A program made the translations under genes and the position numbers. Below, piece after piece: positions 16,190-28,859 of a stretch of 64,000 bases of DNA. Under the pieces are notes generated by a model. The model was not told the origin of the DNA and made no database searches. It worked only from the letters and a program-made list of their open reading frames with translations. Within the stretch, counting starts at the first letter, position 1. Each line of letters starts with the position of its first letter. This stretch comes from Desulfuromonadales bacterium (GTDB taxonomy: Bacteria; Desulfobacterota; Desulfuromonadia; Geobacterales; Pseudopelobacteraceae), in NCBI GenBank assembly GCA_016650295.1, contig JAENWA010000007.1, positions 1 to 64,000 on the forward strand, given 5' to 3'.

Positions 16190-17167
16190 ATGAAAAAAAT
16201 GAGGAAAAAATACAGCTGGATCGATATTGGAGATGATGCGAGACGGCAGTATATCGATGCTCAGTCCGCATTTTCTGCATGGGAAGGTGCATACAAAGAC
16301 ATGTTGAATGTTCGCGGGAGTATGCGCTGGAAAAATCAGAATGGTACAGATTATCTAATTCGGGTGTCTACGAATGGAAGTACTAAAAGTTTAGGGCCTC
16401 GTTCCGAGGAAAAGGAAAAAATTCATAATAGTTTTATAGCCCGAAAAACTGCAGCACAGCAGCGTTTCAGTGATCTGACAGAAACAGTAGAACGGCAACA
16501 ACGTATGAACCGGGCGTTATTTGTAGGTCGAGCCCCTCGTATTCTTGTTGATATTTTGAACAGGTTATATAAAGAAGGCCTCTCTGAATTCTTCACCGTC
16601 ATTGGAACTCATGCATTATATGCTTATGAAGCAAGAGCAGGCGTGCTCTTTGGTGAAACAGAGGCCATGGCCACACAAGACATCGACTTTTTGCTTGATG
16701 TGCGAAAGCGAATAAGCTTTGTGACAAAAATGAAGTATGCAAACTCTTCGATGCTGAAGTTAATTCAAAAAGTTGACCCGAGTTTCAGGCTACGAGAGGA
16801 TCAAAAATACACTGCCGTTAACAGCAGAGGGTTTGAAGTTGATATTATTCGCAGAGAACCAGAAGATGGTGACCCTCATCCAATGCGCCTAACGGACGAT
16901 GAAGATGATGAGTTTTATGTGGTGCCCGCTCGAAATGCAGGTATTCTTCTGGATGGGCCGCCTTTTTCAGCTATTATTGTTTCAGCCACTGGGCATATGG
17001 CCAGAATGAATACTATCTCCCCTTTAACGTTCATCCGGTTCAAAAGATGGATGGCAGAACAGGCTGATCGGGATACTATGAAACGATCAAGGGACCTTCT
17101 TCAGGCAAACTTGGTCGAGGAATTGGTAAGCGAATATCTTCCGCAACTTCTCACTCAGAAAAGCTAA
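16190..17167 (+). CDS. GSU2403-family nucleotidyltransferase-fold protein
   Basis: A 325-residue protein. The central part (about 120-260) has [20 protein letters not shown] followed by [10 protein letters not shown], the G(S/T)-x-A...D-x-D pattern of the nucleotidyltransferase fold, in the arrangement of the family named after Geobacter GSU2403. The N-terminal 110 residues are helical and basic. Related folds act as tRNA- or protein-modifying toxins or antitoxins, but the substrate here is unknown. No clear ribosome site is visible before the ATG. Low-GC codon use compared with recA nearby suggests recent acquisition. Confidence 0.7.
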   Translation: MKKMRKKYSWIDIGDDARRQYIDAQSAFSAWEGAYKDMLNVRGSMRWKNQNGTDYLIRVSTNGSTKSLGPRSEEKEKIHNSFIARKTAAQQRFSDLTETVERQQRMNRALFVGRAPRILVDILNRLYKEGLSEFFTVIGTHALYAYEARAGVLFGETEAMATQDIDFLLDVRKRISFVTKMKYANSSMLKLIQKVDPSFRLREDQKYTAVNSRGFEVDIIRREPEDGDPHPMRLTDDEDDEFYVVPARNAGILLDGPPFSAIIVSATGHMARMNTISPLTFIRFKRWMAEQADRDTMKRSRDLLQANLVEELVSEYLPQLLTQKS

Positions 17168-17252
17168 CGCCCTTCAGCCTTCAATTTTCAACCGGCTCTT
17201 CAGCCTTCAACCTATCAACCGTGGTAATTACAAACGAAAGGACCTTCGCCCC

Positions 17253-18620
17253 ATGGATAAAATCAGCCGAAATGATCTCTGCCCTTGCGGCAGCGGCAAG
17301 AAATACAAAAAATGCTGTCTGATGAAGGGAGATGATCTCGCATCGCGCAAACGTGATGAAGAGACGGCTGTGCCGCTAGCCCTTGACTGGCTGACGAAGT
17401 ATTATCAGAAACCGGTTTTCGAGGTTCTCAACAGCGAGTTTTTCGGCGGGTTCGATCAGGATGAGCGTGACCGTTTGAGTACACTCCCACCGGATTATCA
17501 GGAACTGGTCCATATCAATTCCTGCGAATGGCTGATCTGCGACGCCTGTATTGAGGTCCGGGGCAAGAGGACCCCGGTGCGGGAAATCATACTCGGTCCG
17601 AAAGGCCCCCTGCTTCCCGCCGCCGGCCGGGATTGGCTGAAACGTATGGGAGAGCGCCCCCTGAGTCTGTATGAGGTCCGCGAGGTCAGGCCGGGCGAGG
17701 GGATGGAACTGGCAGATATCCTGCGGCCCGATCAGCCGACCGTCCGAGTCAGCGAACGGTCGGCGTCCCGTACCCTGGTGCGCCTGGATATCTTCGGCAC
17801 CCGTCTCGTGCGGACCGGCAACGACTTCGTCATGTCCGGCGCGGCGTATCCGTTTGTCCGTGACCTGGCCATTGCCTGCCGGGACGAGATACTGCGCGAG
17901 ATGGAAGGGGTGGCCTGGGACTCGGATCTGGCCCGCGAGGTGGTCAGTTGCCACCTGACCGATCATTGGCTGGAGGGGTTGATTGCCCGGCGCCCTGTCC
18001 CCTCACTTGTGGATACCTCCACGGGCGATCCGATCATGCTGACCACCGACCATTACCGGGTTAATGACTGGCAGGCGTTGGAGGTGCTTCTAGCCGGGCA
18101 GACAGACGTCGAGGGTGACCGCAAGGCGGGTTGGGTGCGCTTTACACCGCTTGAAGGGGAGCGGCGACGCTCGCGGGCCGCGCTCAACCCCAAGGGGGAC
18201 GTTGGCTTGGAGGTCTTCTGCCGGACCGTGAGTCTGGCCGACGAGGCGCGGCTGTGGCTGGCGGATCTTGCCGGAGACAGCCTGACCTACAGGATCAGGG
18301 AGATGGTGGACCCCCGCTCGGAAAAGGCCCGTGAGTCAGCCCCGGCCAGGTCGAAGGATGATGTGCCGCCGGAGATTGCGTCCCGGCTTATCCATGACTA
18401 CCTGAGTACGTTTTACGCCAACTGGACTGAGGAGGTCATTCCGGCTCTGGGAAACAAGACACCGCGACAAGCTCTCACTACCGATCAGGGGCGTCGTGAG
18501 GTGATCGAACTTCTCAAGTCCTATGAACATGGCGAGCTGCGCCGCGTCCGGGACCAGGGGGGAGAGCCGTTCGATTTCGGCTTTCTCTGGGAGCGCCTGG
18601 GGTTGGAACAGGAGAGATAG
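17253..18620 (+). CDS. SEC-C motif protein, function unknown
   Basis: A 455-residue protein with an N-terminal SEC-C zinc motif, [13 protein letters not shown] (Cys10, 12, 21, 22), like the SecA tail. The long middle is not recognised. The end, [20 protein letters not shown] followed by LLKSYE, resembles the short C-terminal segment seen in many SEC-C proteins and in Xre/MbcA-type antitoxins (LGxxTPR-A...GR). It is preceded by GAAAGGACC at suitable distance. It stands between accessory genes and recA. A role is not known. Confidence 0.6.
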   Translation: MDKISRNDLCPCGSGKKYKKCCLMKGDDLASRKRDEETAVPLALDWLTKYYQKPVFEVLNSEFFGGFDQDERDRLSTLPPDYQELVHINSCEWLICDACIEVRGKRTPVREIILGPKGPLLPAAGRDWLKRMGERPLSLYEVREVRPGEGMELADILRPDQPTVRVSERSASRTLVRLDIFGTRLVRTGNDFVMSGAAYPFVRDLAIACRDEILREMEGVAWDSDLAREVVSCHLTDHWLEGLIARRPVPSLVDTSTGDPIMLTTDHYRVNDWQALEVLLAGQTDVEGDRKAGWVRFTPLEGERRRSRAALNPKGDVGLEVFCRTVSLADEARLWLADLAGDSLTYRIREMVDPRSEKARESAPARSKDDVPPEIASRLIHDYLSTFYANWTEEVIPALGNKTPRQALTTDQGRREVIELLKSYEHGELRRVRDQGGEPFDFGFLWERLGLEQER

Positions 18621-18735
18621 CGTTCACCTGTCTCGAACCCGGCATGTTTTTAGATAAAGCCTTGCGGGACAACGGCAGGGTATGCTATTTTTTAGCACTT
18701 TATTTCACGTATCCCACTTGTTCAGGAGTATTACC

Positions 18736-19758
18736 ATGGCGGAAAAAGATACCACGCTGGAGAAAAACAAGGCCATTGATCTGGCTCTCAGCCAGATAGA
18801 GAAACAGTTCGGCAAGGGCGCCATCATGCGGCTTGGAAACGATGAAGCACTGCCGGGTGTGGAGGCTATTTCCACCGGTTCCATCTCGCTCGATATGGCT
18901 CTGGGAGTGGGTGGTGTGCCGCGCGGCAGGATCATTGAAATCTATGGTCCGGAGTCATCCGGTAAGACGACCCTGGCCCTGCATATTGTGGCCGAGGCCA
19001 TGAAAACCGGCGGCATTGCCGCCTTTGTGGATGCCGAACACGCCCTGGACATCGGTTATGCCCGCAAGCTGGGGGTCAAGACCGACGACCTGCTGGTGTC
19101 CCAGCCGGATACCGGCGAGCAGGCCCTGGAGATCACCGAGACGCTGGTGCGAAGCGGCGCCATCGACGTGCTGGTGATTGACTCCGTGGCGGCCCTGGTG
19201 CCCAAGGCCGAGATCGAGGGCGATATGGGAGACTCCCACATGGGTCTGCAGGCCCGCCTGATGTCCCAGGCCCTGCGCAAACTGACCGGCATCATCTCCA
19301 AGTCCAACTGCTGCGTGATCTTCATCAACCAGATCCGCATGAAGATCGGCGTCATGTTCGGCAATCCCGAAACCACCACCGGCGGTAACGCCCTCAAGTT
19401 CTACGCCTCGGTCCGCATGGATATCCGCAAGATTGCCACCCTCAAGCAGGGTGACCAGGTGATCGGTTCCCGCACCCGCGTCAAGGTGGTCAAGAACAAG
19501 GTGGCGCCCCCCTTCAAGGAGGTTGAATTCGACATCCTCTACGGTGAAGGCATTTCCCGCACCGGCGATGTGCTGGACCTGGCTGTTGACAGGGGCATCG
19601 TTGACAAGGCCGGCGCCTGGTTTTCCTACGGCAAGGAACGCATCGGACAAGGGCGTGAAAATTCGCGTACCTGGCTAACCGAACACCCGGAAACATTGGC
19701 CGAACTCGAAGCCAAGCTCATGGATCTGCTCAAGGCGCCGCCGGTTGCAAAAAAGTAG
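18736..19758 (+). CDS. recA: recombinase RecA
   Basis: A 340-residue protein with Walker [10 protein letters not shown] at residues 71-79, Walker [12 protein letters not shown], loop L2 in [20 protein letters not shown], and the conserved N-terminal [14 protein letters not shown]. RecA catalyses strand exchange and activates LexA self-cleavage. The start is set by CAGGAG eight bases before the ATG at 18736; an upstream ATG at 18682 would add residues outside the family. The gene leads a recA-pilT-recX-alaS series. I see no LexA box I can support in the 115 bp upstream. Confidence 0.98.
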   Translation: MAEKDTTLEKNKAIDLALSQIEKQFGKGAIMRLGNDEALPGVEAISTGSISLDMALGVGGVPRGRIIEIYGPESSGKTTLALHIVAEAMKTGGIAAFVDAEHALDIGYARKLGVKTDDLLVSQPDTGEQALEITETLVRSGAIDVLVIDSVAALVPKAEIEGDMGDSHMGLQARLMSQALRKLTGIISKSNCCVIFINQIRMKIGVMFGNPETTTGGNALKFYASVRMDIRKIATLKQGDQVIGSRTRVKVVKNKVAPPFKEVEFDILYGEGISRTGDVLDLAVDRGIVDKAGAWFSYGKERIGQGRENSRTWLTEHPETLAELEAKLMDLLKAPPVAKK

Positions 19759-19770
19759 TCGGAGGGGAAC

Positions 19771-20928
19771 ATGGAACTGAATGAATTTCTTATGATAGCG
19801 GTCAAGGCCAAAGGTTCCGATATTCATATCAAGACCGGATTGCCGCCGATTGTGCGCATTGATGGCCGCTTGCATCCGATCCCGAATGCGCCGAGACTCT
19901 CTCCCGAGTTTGTCGCCAGTATGAGCCAGGGCATGATGACCGACCGTCAAAAGCGGATCTTCGAGGAAAATTCGGAGGTCGATCTGGCCTATGCCGTGCC
20001 CGGTCTGGGGCGGTTCAGGGTCAGCGTGTACCGCCAGCGCGGGACCACGGCCATGGTTTTTCGTTCGATTGCCTTTGTCATACCGTCACTGACCGGACTC
20101 AATCTGCCTCCGATCCTGCAGAAGATATGCATGGAGGAACGCGGTCTGGTACTGGTGACCGGCACCACCGGCTCCGGCAAGTCCTCGACGCTGGCCGCGA
20201 TGATCGACTATATCAACCAGAATCGCACCTGCAATATCATCACCATCGAAGACCCGGTAGAATTCCTGCATCGTGACAACAAGAGCATCATCAGCCAGCG
20301 CGAGGTGGGCTCGGATACGCCCTCCTTTTCCGGCGCCCTCAAAGGCGCCCTGCGGCAGGATCCGGATGTCATCCTGGTGGGCGAGATGCGCGACTACGAA
20401 ACCATCGAAACCGCCATGACCGCGGCGGAGACCGGTCATCTGGTCATGTCGACCCTCCATACCATGGATGCCGCTGAAACGGTCAACCGAATCATCGGCG
20501 TCTTTCCTCCCTACCATCAGCGCCAGGTGCGCATTCAGCTGTCAAGCGTCATCAAAGGGGTTATTTCCCAGCGCTTGGTGCCGAAGTCCGACGGTAAGGG
20601 GCGGGTCCCGGCGGTTGAGGTCATGCTGGGTACCAGCCGCGTACGCGAATGCATCGATGACAAGGACAAAACCAAACAGCTGCACGAAGCCATTGCCCAG
20701 GGTTTTGTCAGCTATGGCATGCAGACCTTTGACCAGTCGTTGATGAAACTCTACACCGCCAACCTGATCACGTATGAAGAAGCGGTGCGGCAGAGTTCCA
20801 ATCCGGATGACTTTGCTCTCAAGGTTTCCGGTATCTCCGGCACGTCCGATGCGTCCTGGGAAGGTTTCGAGAACGCGGAAGACGACCCGGCCGCCGAACC
20901 GGAAGCGCTTGAAATTGAGAAGTACTGA
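19771..20928 (+). CDS. pilT: type IV pilus retraction ATPase, PilT/PilU type
   Basis: A 385-residue secretion-type ATPase. Walker A is GTTGSGKSS, the Asp box is IITIEDPVEFLH, Walker B is DVILVGEMRD and the His box is HLVMSTLHTMDA. The C-terminal part reads AIAQGFVSYGMQTFDQSL in place of the AIRNLIRE-type motif of classical PilT, which is closer to PilU. It would power pilus retraction at the inner membrane. It begins 12 bp after recA, with GGAGGGGAAC before the ATG, and ends within recX, so recA, pilT and recX are probably co-transcribed. Confidence 0.88.
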   Translation: MELNEFLMIAVKAKGSDIHIKTGLPPIVRIDGRLHPIPNAPRLSPEFVASMSQGMMTDRQKRIFEENSEVDLAYAVPGLGRFRVSVYRQRGTTAMVFRSIAFVIPSLTGLNLPPILQKICMEERGLVLVTGTTGSGKSSTLAAMIDYINQNRTCNIITIEDPVEFLHRDNKSIISQREVGSDTPSFSGALKGALRQDPDVILVGEMRDYETIETAMTAAETGHLVMSTLHTMDAAETVNRIIGVFPPYHQRQVRIQLSSVIKGVISQRLVPKSDGKGRVPAVEVMLGTSRVRECIDDKDKTKQLHEAIAQGFVSYGMQTFDQSLMKLYTANLITYEEAVRQSSNPDDFALKVSGISGTSDASWEGFENAEDDPAAEPEALEIEKY

Positions 20929-21394
20929 TTCATCCTCGTCGCGGCAGGCGTATCTCTATGCGCTGAGGCTTTTGAATGCGCGGGACTACAGCGAGGCCAG
21001 GCTGCGGGAGAAACTGCGCGGAAAGGGCTTTGACGAGACGGATATCGATGCCGCCCTGGGTCAGATGGTCTCGGAAGGCTGGGTGAACGACCTGCGCTTT
21101 GCCGAGCGTTTTGCCGAGTCGGCCTTGGCCTGCGGCCGTTACTATGGCCCGCGCCTGCGGCAGGAGATGCGTCGGCGCGGCCTTTCGCCGGAACTGGTGT
21201 CCGAGGTGCTCGGCCGCGTTCTGGGGGAGCATGATCAAGCTGAGGAAGTGCGTACTATTATTGATCGCCGTTTCAGCGGTTTTTCATATTCCACTGCCAG
21301 TGACAGGGAAAAACGCCGCGCGGCAGGTTTTCTGCAAAGGCGGGGTTTCTCCCTGTCCGTGATTATGGCCGGCCTTCGGGCTGCGGGGCAATAA
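20915..21394 (+). CDS. recX: regulatory protein RecX
   Basis: About 159 residues, with three-helix repeats typical of RecX: YLYALRLLNARDYSEARLRE, LGQMVSEGWVNDLRFAERFA and a C-terminal KRRAAGFLQRRGFSLSVI stretch. RecX binds RecA filaments and limits their extension. No ATG lies at the right place; TTG codons at 20909 or 20915, within the last codons of pilT, are the best starts, with GGAAG upstream of the second. The overlap suggests translational coupling to pilT. Confidence 0.85.
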   Translation: MRSTDSSSSRQAYLYALRLLNARDYSEARLREKLRGKGFDETDIDAALGQMVSEGWVNDLRFAERFAESALACGRYYGPRLRQEMRRRGLSPELVSEVLGRVLGEHDQAEEVRTIIDRRFSGFSYSTASDREKRRAAGFLQRRGFSLSVIMAGLRAAGQ

Positions 21395-21424
21395 AGTATA
21401 TATTCTAATATGTTGAGGATTCCG

Positions 21425-24058
21425 ATGACTGGCAAAGAGATTCGTGCACGATTTTTGAAATATTTCGAAGAGCGGGGACATGTGGTGGTCCCCAGTTCGG
21501 GGATCCTTCCCAAGAACGATCCGACCCTCATGTTCACCAATGCCGGCATGAACCAGTTCAAGGACTGTTTCCTGGGGCTGGAGGATCGCGGTTACTACCG
21601 GGCCGCCAGTTCGCAGAAATGCGTCCGGGCCGGCGGCAAGCACAACGATCTGGAGAACGTCGGCCGCACGGCCCGCCACCACACCTTCTTCGAGATGCTG
21701 GGCAATTTCTCCTTCGGCGACTATTTCAAGAAAGAGGCCATCGCCTTTGCCTGGGAATTCCTGACAGTTGACCTGAAGCTGGACAAGAGCCGGTTGTATG
21801 TAACGGTCTATACCGAAGATGACGAAGCCGCCGACATCTGGCATCTGCAGGAAGGGGTGCCCCGCGAGCGGATCTACCGCTTCGGCGAGAAGGATAATTT
21901 CTGGTCCATGGGCGACACCGGACCCTGCGGTCCCTGCACCGAGATCTTCTGGGACAACGGCCACGAGATGAGCTGCGGTTCCCCCGATTGTGCCGTGGGG
22001 TGCGACTGCGACCGCTACATGGAGATCTGGAATAATGTCTTCATGCAGTTCAACCGTTCTGCCGACGGGACCATGACGCCGCTGCCCAAGCCGTCCGTTG
22101 ATACCGGCATGGGGCTGGAGCGGATCACCACCGTCATGCAGGGGGTATGCTCCAACTACGATACCGATCTGCTGCAGGGGATCATCCGTCACATTGAGCG
22201 CCACAGCGGCAAGAAATACGGTGACAACGAGCGCGACAGCGTCTCTATGCGGGTGATAGCCGACCACAGCCGGGCCGTGACCTTTCTGATCTGTGACGGC
22301 GCCCTGCCCAGCAACGAGGGACGCGGTTACGTGCTGCGCCGCATCATGCGCCGCGCCGCCCGCCACGCCAAAATGCTGGGTGTGGGTGAGCCGCTGCTCT
22401 ACCGGATGGTGGAGGCGGTGCGCGAGATGATGGGGGATGCCTATCCGGAACTGGCCGAACGCGAGGCCTATATCAAGAAGGTGGTCCTGGCGGAAGAGGA
22501 GCGCTTCACCGAAACCCTCGACCGAGGTCTGGCGATACTCAATGAAGAGATTGCGGCGCTGAGGTCGGCCGGCAGAACGGTCATTCCCGGTGAAGTACTG
22601 TTCAAGCTGTACGATACCTTCGGCTTTCCGACCGACCTGACGGCTGATATTGTTGAGATCGAGGGATTTTCAATCGACGAGGCCGGCTTTGAGGTCTGCA
22701 TGGAACGGCAGCGCGAGCTGGGCCGCGAACACTGGAAAGGTTCGGGTGCGGCAGGTATTGCGGATATCTACAAGGCGATCCACAATCGCGGCATTCATTC
22801 CCGCTTTATCGGTTATGACGCCCTGACGACCTATTCAGCGGTTCTGGCGCTGGTGCGCGACGGCATAGAGGCCGACTCGGCCGCGGCCGGTGATCAGGTG
22901 GATGTCATAGTGGAAGCGACCCCGTTCTATGGTGAATCGGGCGGACAGGCCGGTGACGGCGGCAGTATCTCGTCCGGCAGCGCTCATTTGGAGGTTGTGG
23001 AGACCAGCCGGCCATTTCCTGACCTGATCGTACACCACTGCCACGTCAAGGAAGGGGCGGTACGGGTTGGCGATGCGGTCAATCTGACCGTTGCCGCGAC
23101 CACCCGCAGCGCAACGGCTCGCAATCACACCGCCACCCATCTGCTCCAGACGGCTCTGCGCACGGTGCTGGGGGAGCATGTCAAGCAGGCCGGTTCGCTG
23201 GTGTCCGTTGATCGTCTGCGCTTTGACTTTACCCATTTTTCGGCCATGACCGCCGACGAGATCCGGCAGGTCGAGGGGCTGGTCAACGGCTTCGTCATGG
23301 ATAACGACCCGGTTGTTACGAACCAGATGCCGATCAGCGAGGCCATTGAAGCCGGGGCGACGGCGCTGTTCGACGAAAAATACGGCGATACGGTGCGCGT
23401 GGTGCGAGTCGGTGACGTCAGCATGGAATTGTGCGGCGGCACCCACGTTCGGGCGGCCGGCGACATCGGGCTGTTCAAGATTGTCTCGGAAGCCGGCATT
23501 GCAGCCGGCGTGCGCCGCATCGAGGCGTTGACAGGCGCTGGTGCGTTGGTCTTCATTCGTCAGATGGAAGACGAACAGCGGGCGGTGGCGGCACTGCTCA
23601 AGGCCGAAGGGGGCAACCCGCTCGACAAGCTGGAGCGGCTGCTGGCCCGTCAGCGCGAGATGTTGCGGGAGATCGAGGCACTCCAGGGCAAGCTCAATGC
23701 GGCTGCCTCCGGCGACCTGCTTTCGCAGGCCATCGAAGTGAATGGCATCAGGCTGCTGGCAGTGCAGGTGCAGGTTGAGGATGTCAAGGCGCTGCGTGAC
23801 CTCTCCGATACGCTCAAGGATCGCATGGGTGCCGGGGTGATTATCCTGGGCGCTGAAATTGGCGGCAAAGCCAATCTGCTGGTGGCGGTCAGCAAAGAGT
23901 TGAGTGCAAAGATCAAAGCCGGTGATATAATCAAACAGCTGGCTCCGATAGTGGGGGGCAGTGGTGGCGGTAAACCCGAACTGGCCCAGGCCGGAGGCAG
24001 TCAGCCGGAGAGACTCGCTGAGGCGCTGGCCGCGGCAGAACAGATACTCAACAGCTGA
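21425..24058 (+). CDS. alaS: alanyl-tRNA synthetase
   Basis: An 877-residue class II synthetase starting [19 protein letters not shown]. It shows motif 2 [19 protein letters not shown], the editing-domain zinc motif [12 protein letters not shown] with CGGTH, and the C-terminal C-Ala region with [15 protein letters not shown]. It charges tRNA-Ala and removes mischarged Ser and Gly. The start at 21425 has GAGG seven bases upstream; an ATG at 21410 would add MLRIP. It follows recX by 30 bp. Confidence 0.97.
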   Translation: MTGKEIRARFLKYFEERGHVVVPSSGILPKNDPTLMFTNAGMNQFKDCFLGLEDRGYYRAASSQKCVRAGGKHNDLENVGRTARHHTFFEMLGNFSFGDYFKKEAIAFAWEFLTVDLKLDKSRLYVTVYTEDDEAADIWHLQEGVPRERIYRFGEKDNFWSMGDTGPCGPCTEIFWDNGHEMSCGSPDCAVGCDCDRYMEIWNNVFMQFNRSADGTMTPLPKPSVDTGMGLERITTVMQGVCSNYDTDLLQGIIRHIERHSGKKYGDNERDSVSMRVIADHSRAVTFLICDGALPSNEGRGYVLRRIMRRAARHAKMLGVGEPLLYRMVEAVREMMGDAYPELAEREAYIKKVVLAEEERFTETLDRGLAILNEEIAALRSAGRTVIPGEVLFKLYDTFGFPTDLTADIVEIEGFSIDEAGFEVCMERQRELGREHWKGSGAAGIADIYKAIHNRGIHSRFIGYDALTTYSAVLALVRDGIEADSAAAGDQVDVIVEATPFYGESGGQAGDGGSISSGSAHLEVVETSRPFPDLIVHHCHVKEGAVRVGDAVNLTVAATTRSATARNHTATHLLQTALRTVLGEHVKQAGSLVSVDRLRFDFTHFSAMTADEIRQVEGLVNGFVMDNDPVVTNQMPISEAIEAGATALFDEKYGDTVRVVRVGDVSMELCGGTHVRAAGDIGLFKIVSEAGIAAGVRRIEALTGAGALVFIRQMEDEQRAVAALLKAEGGNPLDKLERLLARQREMLREIEALQGKLNAAASGDLLSQAIEVNGIRLLAVQVQVEDVKALRDLSDTLKDRMGAGVIILGAEIGGKANLLVAVSKELSAKIKAGDIIKQLAPIVGGSGGGKPELAQAGGSQPERLAEALAAAEQILNS

Positions 24059-24144
24059 CCGGCAGTTGTTCAGAAGTCGCCGGGGATTGAAAGACGTTAC
24101 GAATTATGCACCATCTGAACCATCTGCATAGCGAGGCGTCAGAT

Positions 24145-25233
24145 ATGTCTAAACAACCGGCATCCATTCTGATTGTGGATGATGATTCCTGCATCAGGGA
24201 ACTCTGCGAGAAGACGCTCAAGGGGTATCGGGTCTTTCAGGCCGGCACCTGCCAGGACGCCTTGCGTATCTATGAGCAGCATACCATTGATCTGATTCTG
24301 ACTGATGTAATGATGCCGGGCTGTACGGGGCTTGACCTTCTGCGTCAGATCAAGGGTCTTGATCCGACTGCGGTTGTCATCATCATGACCGGATTTGTTG
24401 AAAAGGAGACAATTCTCGGAGCTCTGAAAGAGGGAGCCGATGACTTTATCAACAAGCCGCTCAACCTGTTGCAGTTGAAGACAGCCATCGAGAAGGCACT
24501 GGCCAGGAAGACACTGAAAGAGGAGCTTGCGAACCTAAAAAAACTGGACCACCTCAAGAGTATTTTTCTCTCGCTCATTTCCCATAAATTCCGGACTCCG
24601 ATTACTGCAATCTCTCTGTTCCTGCAGGATATCCAGCACGGCGTCTATGATTTGAAAGATCCCGCCTTCAGTCAGAATGTGCGCATGATCAATGACGAAA
24701 CCTTATATCTGAGCCGTATGGTGAGCGACCTGCTGGCCTTCAGCCAGGTGATGGAAGGGAGTGAGGCGGTACTGCAGCGCGAACCGTGCGATCTCAATCT
24801 GATTGTTGTCTCACTGCTTCATGGATCGCAGGAAGCCTGCAACAAACCGGGCATTGAGACCGATTATCAGGATGTGCCGCTGCCGCTATTGAATCTGGAT
24901 CGGAAAAAAATTACCTTTGCATTGCAGCAGATAATTGAAAATGCCTACAAGTTTTCCGGTGAGGAGGGACAGGTTTCGATCGCCCTGCATAACGGAGGAG
25001 ATAGTGTCCGTGTGCTGGTTTCCGACACCGGTGTCGGCATTCCCGCGGATGAGATCCCCAAGGTATTTGAGAAGTTTTACCAGATCGATCCCGGCAATAC
25101 CGGACAGGTGAGGGGCTTCGGACTGGGCCTGTTCTATGCGCGCGAGTTTATCCGGCTGCACGGCGGCGCCATCAACATGGATAGCCAGCCGGGACAGGGC
25201 GTGACCGTTACGGTATCGTTGCCGCTGCAATAA
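24145..25233 (+). CDS. response regulator receiver-histidine kinase hybrid
   Basis: A 362-residue soluble protein with an N-terminal receiver (VDDD at 11-14, phospho-acceptor D54 in LTDVMMPG, conserved Lys in INKPL) followed by a short linker coil. A HisKA domain has the phospho-accepting His147 in SLISHKFRTPITAIS, and the HATPase domain shows QQIIENAYKFS, DTGVGIP and GFGLGLFYA. It has no membrane segment or sensor domain, so it probably receives phosphate or protein input in the cytoplasm. It stands between alaS and argB. The start at MSKQPASIL has GAGGCG upstream. The signal is unknown. Confidence 0.9.
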   Translation: MSKQPASILIVDDDSCIRELCEKTLKGYRVFQAGTCQDALRIYEQHTIDLILTDVMMPGCTGLDLLRQIKGLDPTAVVIIMTGFVEKETILGALKEGADDFINKPLNLLQLKTAIEKALARKTLKEELANLKKLDHLKSIFLSLISHKFRTPITAISLFLQDIQHGVYDLKDPAFSQNVRMINDETLYLSRMVSDLLAFSQVMEGSEAVLQREPCDLNLIVVSLLHGSQEACNKPGIETDYQDVPLPLLNLDRKKITFALQQIIENAYKFSGEEGQVSIALHNGGDSVRVLVSDTGVGIPADEIPKVFEKFYQIDPGNTGQVRGFGLGLFYAREFIRLHGGAINMDSQPGQGVTVTVSLPLQ

Positions 25234-25261
25234 CCTTTTGAGGTTTTGCGGAATATGCGTT

Positions 25262-25317
25262 AAACTGCCCGCCTTTAGTCCTGTTACACAGGGTTAAGGT
25301 CGGCAGTTTTTATTTTT
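25262..25317 (+). terminator. terminator between the kinase gene and argB
   Basis: AAACTGCC (25262-25269) pairs with GGCAGTTT (25302-25309), with inner complementary parts around CCTGTTACACAGG, followed by TTATTTTT. It ends 27 bp before argB. Confidence 0.7.
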
Positions 25318-25326
25318 ACGGGTTAA

Positions 25327-27425
<2,099 letters not shown>

Positions 27426-27436
27426 CGGAGGGAATT

Positions 27437-28354
27437 ATGACCAGGCACTTCCTGGCGCTGCACGATTTCAATGAAATAGAACTGTACGGCATGCTGACCC
27501 TGGCCCGAGAGCTGAAGGAGAAGCAGAAAAACGGGATTGCTCACCGGCTGCTGGACGGCAAGACCGTGGCCCTGATCTTTGAAAAGGCCTCCACCCGCAC
27601 CAGGGTTTCCTTCGAGGTGGGTGTCTTTCAGCTGGGCGGTCACGGCCTGTTCATGTCATCCGGCACGTCCCAGATGGGGCGCGGCGAGCCGATCAAGGAC
27701 AGCGCCCGAGTCATGGCCCGCTACTGCGACGGCGTCATGATCCGGACCTTCGGCCAGGAGATCGTCGAGGAGTTTGCGAAATATTCGGATGTGCCGGTGA
27801 TCAACGGCCTGACCGACCTGTTTCACCCCTGCCAGATCATGGCCGATCTGATGACGGTCATCGAGCACAAATGCAGCTACGAAGGGCTGAAATTTGCCTG
27901 GGTGGGTGACGGCAACAACATGGCCAACACCTGGATCGAAGCGGCGGCCATCTTCGGCTTTGACCTGGCCCTGGCCTGCCCGCACGGGTACGAACCGGAT
28001 GCCAAGGTGCTGGAATGGGCGCAAGCCAAGGCCCCCGGCCGGATTACCATGACCATTGATCCGAAAGAGGCGCTCCGGGGAGCCGATGTCGTCAACACCG
28101 ATGTCTGGGCCAGTATGGGGCAGGAGGCCGAGCAGAAGGAACGGGAACAGGCCTTTGCCGGCTACTGTCTGGATGACGCGCTGCTGGCCCTGGCCAATCC
28201 TGACTGCATCGTGCTGCACTGCCTCCCGGCCCATCGCGGCGAGGAGATTTCGGACTCGGTTATCGAAGGCAAAAACTCTGTCGTGTGGGACGAGGCGGAA
28301 AATCGGCTGCATGTACAAAAAGCGATTATGGCGCAGTTGATCGGCGGGGCATAA
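27437..28354 (+). CDS. argF: ornithine carbamoyltransferase
   Basis: A 305-residue enzyme beginning MTRHFLALHDFNEIEL. The carbamoyl-phosphate motif is STRTRVSFE, HPCQIMADL binds substrate, and the C-terminal HCLPAHRGEE carries the catalytic Cys. It makes citrulline from ornithine and carbamoyl phosphate. I choose the ATG at 27437 because GGAGGG lies five bases upstream; the ATG at 27422, overlapping argD, is the alternative. A small nucleotidyltransferase follows after four bases. Confidence 0.96.
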   Translation: MTRHFLALHDFNEIELYGMLTLARELKEKQKNGIAHRLLDGKTVALIFEKASTRTRVSFEVGVFQLGGHGLFMSSGTSQMGRGEPIKDSARVMARYCDGVMIRTFGQEIVEEFAKYSDVPVINGLTDLFHPCQIMADLMTVIEHKCSYEGLKFAWVGDGNNMANTWIEAAAIFGFDLALACPHGYEPDAKVLEWAQAKAPGRITMTIDPKEALRGADVVNTDVWASMGQEAEQKEREQAFAGYCLDDALLALANPDCIVLHCLPAHRGEEISDSVIEGKNSVVWDEAENRLHVQKAIMAQLIGGA

Positions 28355-28358
28355 CGAC

Positions 28359-28859
28359 ATGCTGTCGTTTCTGGATCTCTTTGCATCGTTGAATAAGCAC
28401 GGTGTTCAGTACCTTGTTGCAGGAGGATGGGCGGTCAATTTATACGGTGTCGAGCGGGCTACCGGCGATCTTGATCTTGTAGTTTTTCTGGAACAGCACA
28501 ACCTTGAAAGGTTCATTGAGGTTGTTCGCCAGTTCGGATTCAAGCCGAAGGCACCGGTTACCTTGGAAGATTTTGCTCTTGAGGAGAAACGCCGCGAGTG
28601 GATAGAAGAAAAGGGGATGATGGTATTCAGTTTTTTTGACCCACAGAATCCTTTCGTGCTTCTGGATGTGTTTATCGACAATCCGTTTGATTTTGAGAAG
28701 GTATATGTTAATCGGTCAATGATTTCCGCTGGCCGGGCTGAGATTCCGGTTGTGCCGCTGTCAACGTTGATCGAAATGAAGGAAAAGGCGGGAAGACCGC
28801 AGGATCTGGCTGATCTCTATTATCTTAAAGAAATGCAGGGAGAGCAGAACAATGGCTAA
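28359..28859 (+). CDS. nucleotidyltransferase-fold protein (AbiEii/MNT-like)
   Basis: A 166-residue protein with YLVAGGWAVNLYGVERATGD followed by LDLVV, the GG-x-A...R-x-T-x-D-L-D-L pattern of minimal nucleotidyltransferases, and a C-terminal KAGRPQDLADLYYLKEM helix seen in AbiEii-like proteins. Such proteins often form two-gene toxin-antitoxin or NTase-HEPN pairs. It lies four bases after argF and overlaps the next small gene by eight bases, so it is probably co-expressed with argF. It interrupts the arg series before argG. Confidence 0.8.
   Translation: MLSFLDLFASLNKHGVQYLVAGGWAVNLYGVERATGDLDLVVFLEQHNLERFIEVVRQFGFKPKAPVTLEDFALEEKRREWIEEKGMMVFSFFDPQNPFVLLDVFIDNPFDFEKVYVNRSMISAGRAEIPVVPLSTLIEMKEKAGRPQDLADLYYLKEMQGEQNNG

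Noticed and set aside
18620-18735. LexA box upstream of recA
   Set aside because: I looked for a palindromic SOS site and found none I can defend; only a weak TTGCGG-18-TATTTT promoter-like pair.
18955-19650. Open frames antisense to recA
   Set aside because: His/Gly/Asp-rich complement of recA codons; recA is certain.
21284-22366. 360-codon frame antisense to alaS and recX
   Set aside because: Spans two real genes on the other strand and contains no motif.
25262-25317. Riboswitch or ARG-box leader for argB
   Set aside because: The structure is adequately explained as a terminator for the upstream kinase gene; no clear ArgR box was seen.
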